Notes under the pieces: generated by a model
Seen by the model: only the letters and a program-made list of their open reading frames with translations
What the model was told of the DNA's origin: nothing
The model's database searches: none
DNA from: Rhodococcus sp. HNM0569
GTDB lineage: Bacteria > Actinomycetota > Actinomycetes > Mycobacteriales > Mycobacteriaceae
Reading direction: 5' to 3'
Length of the DNA stretch: 64,000 nucleotides
NCBI RefSeq assembly: GCF_012726205.1
Contig: NZ_JAASAE010000003.1
Coordinates: 310,001-374,000, forward strand
In this document: positions 59,539 to 64,000 of the stretch, one piece after another
How positions within the stretch are numbered: position 1 is the first letter of the stretch
How the letters are laid out: each line of letters begins with the position of its first letter
Translations under genes and position numbers: made by a program

Positions 59539-61071
59539 ATGGCGGGCCCGCTCTCGTCGCGCGCACGCGCCGTGCTGCTCGCGGCCGTCGCGGCGTGCGC
59601 GGCGTGCGGCCTGATCTACGAGCTCGCGCTGCTCACGCTGTCGGCGAGCCTCGTCGGCGGCGGCATCACGCAGACGTCGATGATCGTCGCGGGCTACGTC
59701 GCGGCGCTCGGTGTGGGCGCGCTCGTCGCGAAACCGTTCCTCACGCACGCGGCGGTCACTTTCGTCGTCGTCGAGATCCTGCTCGGGCTGATCGGCGGCT
59801 TCAGCGCCGCCGCGCTGTACGTGTCGTTCACCTTCCTCGGTTCCGCGACGGCGCTGCTCGTCGCGGGTACGGCGCTGATCGGTCTGCTCGTCGGCGCCGA
59901 GGTGCCACTGCTGATGACACTGCTGCAGACGGGCAGGCGAGACGACGCGGCGTCGTCGGGCAAGATCCTCGCGAATCTCAACGCGGCCGACTATGCGGGT
60001 GCCCTCGTCGGCGGTCTGCTGTGGCCGTTCGTGCTGTTGCCGCTCACCGGCATGATCCGCGGGGCTGCCGTCACCGGCATCGTCAACCTGGCTGCCGCGG
60101 CGGTCGTCGCGCTGATCCTGTTGCGCGGCACCCTCGGCGTCAAGATCCGGGTCGTCGCACTGCTCGCGCTCACCGTCGCCGCGTGCCTGATCCTCGCGTT
60201 GCTCGTCCGTTCGTCCGAGATCGAGACCACCTCGCGACAACGGCTGTACACGGACCCGATCGTGGCGGCTCAGCGTTCGCAGTACCAGGAGATCGTGGTG
60301 ACCCGCCGAGGCGACGACACCCGGCTGTTCCTCGACGGCGACCTCCAGTTCTCGAGCGTCGACGAACATCGCTACACCGAATCCCTTGTGTACCCGGTGC
60401 TGTCACGGGATCCTCAGCGTGTGCTCGTGCTCGGTGGCGGCGACGGTCTCGCGGCCCGTGAGCTGCTGCGCACCGATGTGCGCGAGATCGTGCAGGTCGA
60501 GCTCGATCCCGCCGTGATCGGCCTTGCGAACACCACGCTGGCTCCGCTCAATGGTGGTGCACTGGAGGATCCGCGCGTGCACGTCGTGATCGACGACGCG
60601 TTCCAATGGCTGCGTGGACAAGCGGGGCCCGGATTCGACGCCGTCGTGGTCGACCTGCCCGATCCCGACACCCCGGCGCTGGGCCGGCTGTACTCCACCG
60701 AGTTCTACGGGCTCGCGTCGTCGGTGCTGGCCCCGAACGGGCAGATGGTCGTGCAGGCAGGCAGCCCGTACTCGACACCGAATGCGTTCTGGCGCACCGT
60801 GTCGTCGGTGCGATCGGTGGGGCTCGCCGTCACCCCCTACCACGTGTACGTGCCCAGCTTCGGTGACTGGGGGTTCGTGCTCGCCGACGCGAGCGACCAG
60901 CCGCCGGCTCTCGAGATTCCCCGCGGCGCACCCGAACTGCGCTTCCTCGACGAGACGACGCTCGCTACCGCAGGTGCGTTCCCGCGTGACCGGCCGCCGC
61001 TCGAGTTGGAGCCGTCGACACTCGACCACCCGCGCATCGTCGACGACATGCGTGGTGGATACCAGCGGTGA
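59539..61071 (+). CDS. Membrane-integrated spermidine-synthase-like protein
   Basis: A 510-residue fusion: six or seven transmembrane helices (residues 1-230) and a C-terminal aminopropyltransferase fold with VLVLGGGDGLAARELL, VELDP and the catalytic loop VVDLPDPDTPALGRLYSTEFY. Rv2601 (annotated speE) has this form. No SpeD-type decarboxylase is nearby. ATG at 59539 is used; a TTG at 59506 overlapping the DUF350 stop is possible. Confidence 0.88.
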   Translation: MAGPLSSRARAVLLAAVAACAACGLIYELALLTLSASLVGGGITQTSMIVAGYVAALGVGALVAKPFLTHAAVTFVVVEILLGLIGGFSAAALYVSFTFLGSATALLVAGTALIGLLVGAEVPLLMTLLQTGRRDDAASSGKILANLNAADYAGALVGGLLWPFVLLPLTGMIRGAAVTGIVNLAAAAVVALILLRGTLGVKIRVVALLALTVAACLILALLVRSSEIETTSRQRLYTDPIVAAQRSQYQEIVVTRRGDDTRLFLDGDLQFSSVDEHRYTESLVYPVLSRDPQRVLVLGGGDGLAARELLRTDVREIVQVELDPAVIGLANTTLAPLNGGALEDPRVHVVIDDAFQWLRGQAGPGFDAVVVDLPDPDTPALGRLYSTEFYGLASSVLAPNGQMVVQAGSPYSTPNAFWRTVSSVRSVGLAVTPYHVYVPSFGDWGFVLADASDQPPALEIPRGAPELRFLDETTLATAGAFPRDRPPLELEPSTLDHPRIVDDMRGGYQR

Positions 61072-61103
61072 GGTCCCCCGTCTCGCGATAAAAATCGTGC
61101 TGT

Positions 61104-61119
61104 CTCGAACTGTTTCGAG
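61104..61119. promoter_or_regulatory. Inverted repeat before the ABC importer operon
   Basis: CTCGAA-CTGT-TTCGAG, a perfect 6-bp dyad 105 bp before the substrate-binding protein gene. Possible operator. Confidence 0.4.
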
Positions 61120-61224
61120 TGTGCTGCGCCGGCCGTAGCGTCAGCGCGGTCGCACGGCAATCCCGTCGTGCGGTCGCACTGTCCGGCCGCTGTAGTTGCC
61201 GGCCTCCGCACCGAAAGCAGACCG

Positions 61225-62301
61225 ATGATCCGAACGCGTCTCGTCCGAACCCTGGCAGCAGCCACCGCGCTGCTCTCCGTCACCGGCCTGACCGCGGCGT
61301 GTTCGGGTGCCGGTCAGGCCGAGAAGACCGCCGACGGGCGCACCGTCCTTCGCTACGAGGGTACTTCGAGCCAGGTCGTGTACCCGGAGCTCGCCGCGGA
61401 CCTCGGCTATTTCGACAAGGTGTCGCTCGAGTGGATCGGCGACCAGACGAGCGGACCGCAGAGCATCCAGAACGCCGCGACCGGCGAAACCGAGTTCGGT
61501 GGTGCGTTCAACGGCGCGATCACCAAGCTCGCGGCGGGCGGCGCCCCCATCACGTCGGTCGTCGGCTACTACGGATCCGACGCCGAGACGTTCAACGGCT
61601 ACTACGTGCTCGACGGCAGCCCGATCAGATCGGCGCGCGACCTGATCGGCAAGAAGGTCGGGATGAACACGCTCGGCGCGCACCACGAGTTCGTCGTCCG
61701 CGAATGGCTTGCGCGAGAGGGGCTCACGCCGGACGAGATCGCGCAGGTCGAGCTGATCGTCGTGCCGCCCGTCAACACCGAACAGGCGCTGCGTCAGGGA
61801 CAGATCGACGTGGGCACCCTCGGATCGGTCTTCCGTGACAGCGCGCTCGAGCGCGGCGGGCTCCGTCCGCTGTTCACCGACGAATCACTGTTCGGGGCGT
61901 TCACCTACGGGGACATCGTGTTCCGGGACGACTTCATCGAACGCAATCGCGACGCGGTGGCCGACTTCGTGCAGGGCACGGCGCGAGCGATTCGTTGGGC
62001 GCAGACGCAGCCGCGCGACGTCGTGATCGACCGCTATCGCACGATCATCACCGAACGTGGCCGCAACGAGAACATCGACCTCGTCGGCTACTGGAAGAGC
62101 AGCAGCGTCGCGCAACCCGGGGGTGCGATCAGCGACGAGGAGTTCAGCCTCTGGATCGACTGGTTGGTGCGCAACGGCGAGCTCGAGGCGGGCGCGCTGA
62201 CGCCGCAAGACCTCTACACCAACGAATTCAACCCGTACGCGAACGGGACGTACGCGCCCGACGCAGGCCCCGACGGCGAGCCGGGGGAGGAGAACCGATG
62301 A
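61225..62301 (+). CDS. ABC transporter substrate-binding lipoprotein (SsuA/TauA/NMT1 type)
   Basis: A 358-residue lipoprotein with lipobox LTAAC. The NMT1/SsuA-type core includes GPQSIQNAATGETEFGGAFNGAITKLAAGG and LIGKKVGMNTLGAHHEFVVREWL. Its C-terminal half is typical of aliphatic sulfonate, taurine or nitrate importers. Stop overlaps the ATPase start (ATGA). Substrate cannot be fixed from sequence. Confidence 0.85.
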   Translation: MIRTRLVRTLAAATALLSVTGLTAACSGAGQAEKTADGRTVLRYEGTSSQVVYPELAADLGYFDKVSLEWIGDQTSGPQSIQNAATGETEFGGAFNGAITKLAAGGAPITSVVGYYGSDAETFNGYYVLDGSPIRSARDLIGKKVGMNTLGAHHEFVVREWLAREGLTPDEIAQVELIVVPPVNTEQALRQGQIDVGTLGSVFRDSALERGGLRPLFTDESLFGAFTYGDIVFRDDFIERNRDAVADFVQGTARAIRWAQTQPRDVVIDRYRTIITERGRNENIDLVGYWKSSSVAQPGGAISDEEFSLWIDWLVRNGELEAGALTPQDLYTNEFNPYANGTYAPDAGPDGEPGEENR

Positions 62302-63152
62302 CACTCGCACTCGATCGTCCCAAACTCGAAATCCAGTCCGTCACGAAACAGTTCGCGAGCCGCGAAGGGGCACCGTTCACCGCGGTCGACGGAATCGACC
62401 TGTCGGTGCGCGAGGGCGAGTTCCTCGTGCTCGTCGGCCCCAGCGGGTGCGGCAAGTCGACACTGCTCGACCTCCTCGGCGGGCTCAGCACACCGACGTC
62501 GGGGCGGATCCTGCTCGACGGCGCACCCGTCGACGGCCCGGGGCTCGACCGTGGCATCGTCTTCCAGCAGTACGCTCTGCTGCCGTGGCGCAGTGCGCGG
62601 CGCAACATCGAGTTCGGTCTCGAGGCGAAGGGCGTTCCGCGCGGCGAGCGCCGGGTAATCGCCGACGAGTACCTCGAACTGGTCGGCCTGCACGGTTTCG
62701 GCGACCACTACCCGCACGAGCTGTCCGGCGGCATGAAGCAGCGCGTCGCGATCGCGCGCAGCCTCGCATACGACCCGGAAGTGCTGCTCATGGACGAGCC
62801 GTTCGCCGCTCTCGATGCGCAGACCCGCGAATCGTTGCAGGACGAGTTGCTACGGATCCGGAAGGCGACCGGCAAAACGATCGTGTTCATCACCCACAGC
62901 ATCGACGAGGCGGTCTATCTCGGAGAACGAGTCGCCGTGCTCAGCGCGCGGCCCGGTCGGATCAAGACCTTCGTCGACGTCGACATCGACCGTGGGCACG
63001 ACGACGTGCGGTCGAGTGAACAGTTCCGCGAACACCGGCACCGCATCTGGACCCTGCTGCACGGTGAAGTCGAACGCTCCGAGCAAGCCGAGCGTCGCGA
63101 CGGCGATCCGACCGTCGGCCTTCCAGCGAAAGAGGTGCTCTCCCATGGCTAG
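62298..63152 (+). CDS. ABC transporter ATP-binding protein (SsuB/TauB type)
   Basis: A 284-residue ATPase: Walker [11 protein letters not shown]-loop FQQYALLPWRSARRN (typical of SsuB/TauB/NrtD), signature LSGGMKQRVAIARS and Walker B VLLMDEPFAALD. It has an extra 30-residue C-terminal tail. It overlaps the permease start by 8 bp. Confidence 0.92.
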   Translation: MTLALDRPKLEIQSVTKQFASREGAPFTAVDGIDLSVREGEFLVLVGPSGCGKSTLLDLLGGLSTPTSGRILLDGAPVDGPGLDRGIVFQQYALLPWRSARRNIEFGLEAKGVPRGERRVIADEYLELVGLHGFGDHYPHELSGGMKQRVAIARSLAYDPEVLLMDEPFAALDAQTRESLQDELLRIRKATGKTIVFITHSIDEAVYLGERVAVLSARPGRIKTFVDVDIDRGHDDVRSSEQFREHRHRIWTLLHGEVERSEQAERRDGDPTVGLPAKEVLSHG

Positions 63153-64000
63153 TGTGCTCACCACCGAACGTCCCGCAACGCGCACGTCGTCACCTGCCGA
63201 GCACGCACCGGCGCCGCCGCGCACTTCGGCCCGCACCCGGGCGAGGTTGTGGCGCATCGCGAAACCGGTACTGCCGATCCTCGCACTGCTCGGACTGTGG
63301 GAGATCGCGCCGCGTGCCGGTCTCGTCGACGAGGTCTTCCTGCCACCCTTTTCGACAGTCGTCGACGCGCTCGTCACGCTCGCCGGCAACGGCCAGCTGT
63401 GGTCGAACGCATCGGCGAGCCTCACGCGCGCGCTCGTCGGGTTCGCGATCGCCGTCGTGGTCGCGATCCCGCTGGGCATCGCGCTCGCGTGGTACCGCCC
63501 GGTGTCGGACTTCCTGAACCCGATCCTCGAGCTGTTCCGCAACACCGCGGCGCTCGCATTGCTGCCGGTGTTCGTACTGATCCTGGGCATCGGCGAGCAG
63601 TCCAAGATCGCGCTCGTGATCTACGCGTGCACATTCCCCATCCTGCTCAACACGATCTCCGGGGTGCGTACCGTCGACCCGCTGCTGATCAAGTCCGCGG
63701 CGTCGCTGGGGCTCTCGCCGCTGCGACTGTTCCAGAAGGTCGTACTGCCTGCGGCGGCGCCGACGATCTTCACCGGCGTTCGGATGGCCGCGGCCGCGTC
63801 GATCCTCGTGCTGATCGCCGCCGAGATGACCGGCGCCAAGGCCGGCCTCGGCTACCTCATCACCGCATCGCAACTGAACTTCCAGATACCGAACATGTAC
63901 GCCGGCATCGTCACGATCGCCGTCCTGGGCACCGCGCTCAACTTCGTGCTCGTCGCGGTCGAACGACGTCTGTCGCGCTGGCGCAGCACAGAACAGGGGT
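63145..64000 (+). CDS. ABC transporter permease (SsuC/TauC type), partial at window edge
   Basis: Runs off the window after 285 codons without a stop. Six helices and the coupling loop KSAASLGLSPLRLFQKVVLPAAAPTIFTG, followed by ASILVLIAAEMTGAKAGLGYLI, place it in the SsuC/TauC group. ATG at 63145 overlaps the ATPase end. The reading frame is nearly complete, judging by family length of about 260-290. Confidence 0.9.
   Translation, partial: MASVLTTERPATRTSSPAEHAPAPPRTSARTRARLWRIAKPVLPILALLGLWEIAPRAGLVDEVFLPPFSTVVDALVTLAGNGQLWSNASASLTRALVGFAIAVVVAIPLGIALAWYRPVSDFLNPILELFRNTAALALLPVFVLILGIGEQSKIALVIYACTFPILLNTISGVRTVDPLLIKSAASLGLSPLRLFQKVVLPAAAPTIFTGVRMAAAASILVLIAAEMTGAKAGLGYLITASQLNFQIPNMYAGIVTIAVLGTALNFVLVAVERRLSRWRSTEQG

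Noticed and set aside
61104-61119. LexA box before the ABC importer
   Set aside because: The half-site spacing is 2 bp shorter than TCGAAC-N4-GTTCGA, so it does not fit.

Overview
The window is a high-GC, gene-dense stretch of an actinobacterial chromosome. It carries a mycolyltransferase (antigen 85 type), a DesA-type acyl-ACP desaturase, mycothiol synthase (MshD), LmeA, DapC and a DUF1416/rhodanese pair. Gene order over the first half follows the Mycobacterium tuberculosis Rv0803-Rv0824c block as I remember it (purL, CPBP protease, SCP-like, purF, purM, DUF3073, pabC, nitrobindin, sseC, cysA2, thiX, lmeA, glnR, mshD, pst, phoU, LCP, dus, desA1). This points to the mycolate-producing Mycobacteriales, most likely Rhodococcus or a close relative. 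The genus is inferred, not shown. No phage, insertion sequence or CRISPR array was seen; the window reads as core chromosome with small accessory modules.

Layout. 1-5.9 kb: purine synthesis (purL end, purF, purM) with membrane hydrolase and protease genes between. 6-10.2 kb: DUF3073, then a minus-strand asparaginase/MOSC/YgfZ operon, divergent from pabC. 10.2-16.2 kb: cydABDC (cytochrome bd oxidase and its ABC exporter) behind a strong promoter that carries a BlaI-type dyad. 16.2-16.5 kb: a promoter, a 12-codon sORF and a structured RNA. 16.5-20.6 kb, minus strand: nitrobindin with a 32-residue membrane microprotein, then the sulfur operon (leader peptide, DUF4395, rhodanese, DUF1416) downstream of thiX and lmeA. 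20.8-27.5 kb: glnR-mshD, pstSCAB and convergent phoU, with PHO-box repeats before both pstS and phoU. 27.6-31.9 kb, minus strand: LCP ligase, Dus, DesA. 32.3-34 kb: tRNA-Lys, a ScbR-like TetR, then tRNA-Glu, -Asp and -Phe. 34-47 kb: a KstR-like TetR, UPF0104, VIT, Usp, CYTH-CHAD, RluA, mycolyltransferase, an SDR, a TPP-riboswitch operon (SDR plus FMN monooxygenase), a thioesterase/TetR pair around a 13-bp operator, an HD protein and a TMEM175-like channel. 47-52.3 kb: a ClpC-like AAA+ unfoldase under a HAIR element, a desaturase with a 40-residue protein, and a DAHP synthase behind an aromatic leader peptide. 52.3-57.3 kb: alkB with an SOS box, ectD, a 32-bp minisatellite, lysE, an AraC regulator, dapC. 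57.5-61.1 kb: the DUF4178/DUF2617/DUF4247/DUF350/SpeE-like operon. 61.2-64 kb: a sulfonate/nitrate-type ABC importer running off the edge.

The window is rich in small cis-regulatory systems read directly from sequence: two apparently leaderless leader peptides (Cys-rich before sulfur genes, Tyr-Phe-Trp-Phe before DAHP synthase), a TPP riboswitch, two PHO boxes, one HAIR element, one LexA box, and several perfect dyads beside TetR-type or metabolic genes. The least explained items are the sORF/structured RNA at 16.2-16.5 kb, the two microproteins (17.2 and 49.7 kb), the TPP-controlled SDR/monooxygenase pair and the SpeE-like membrane operon.
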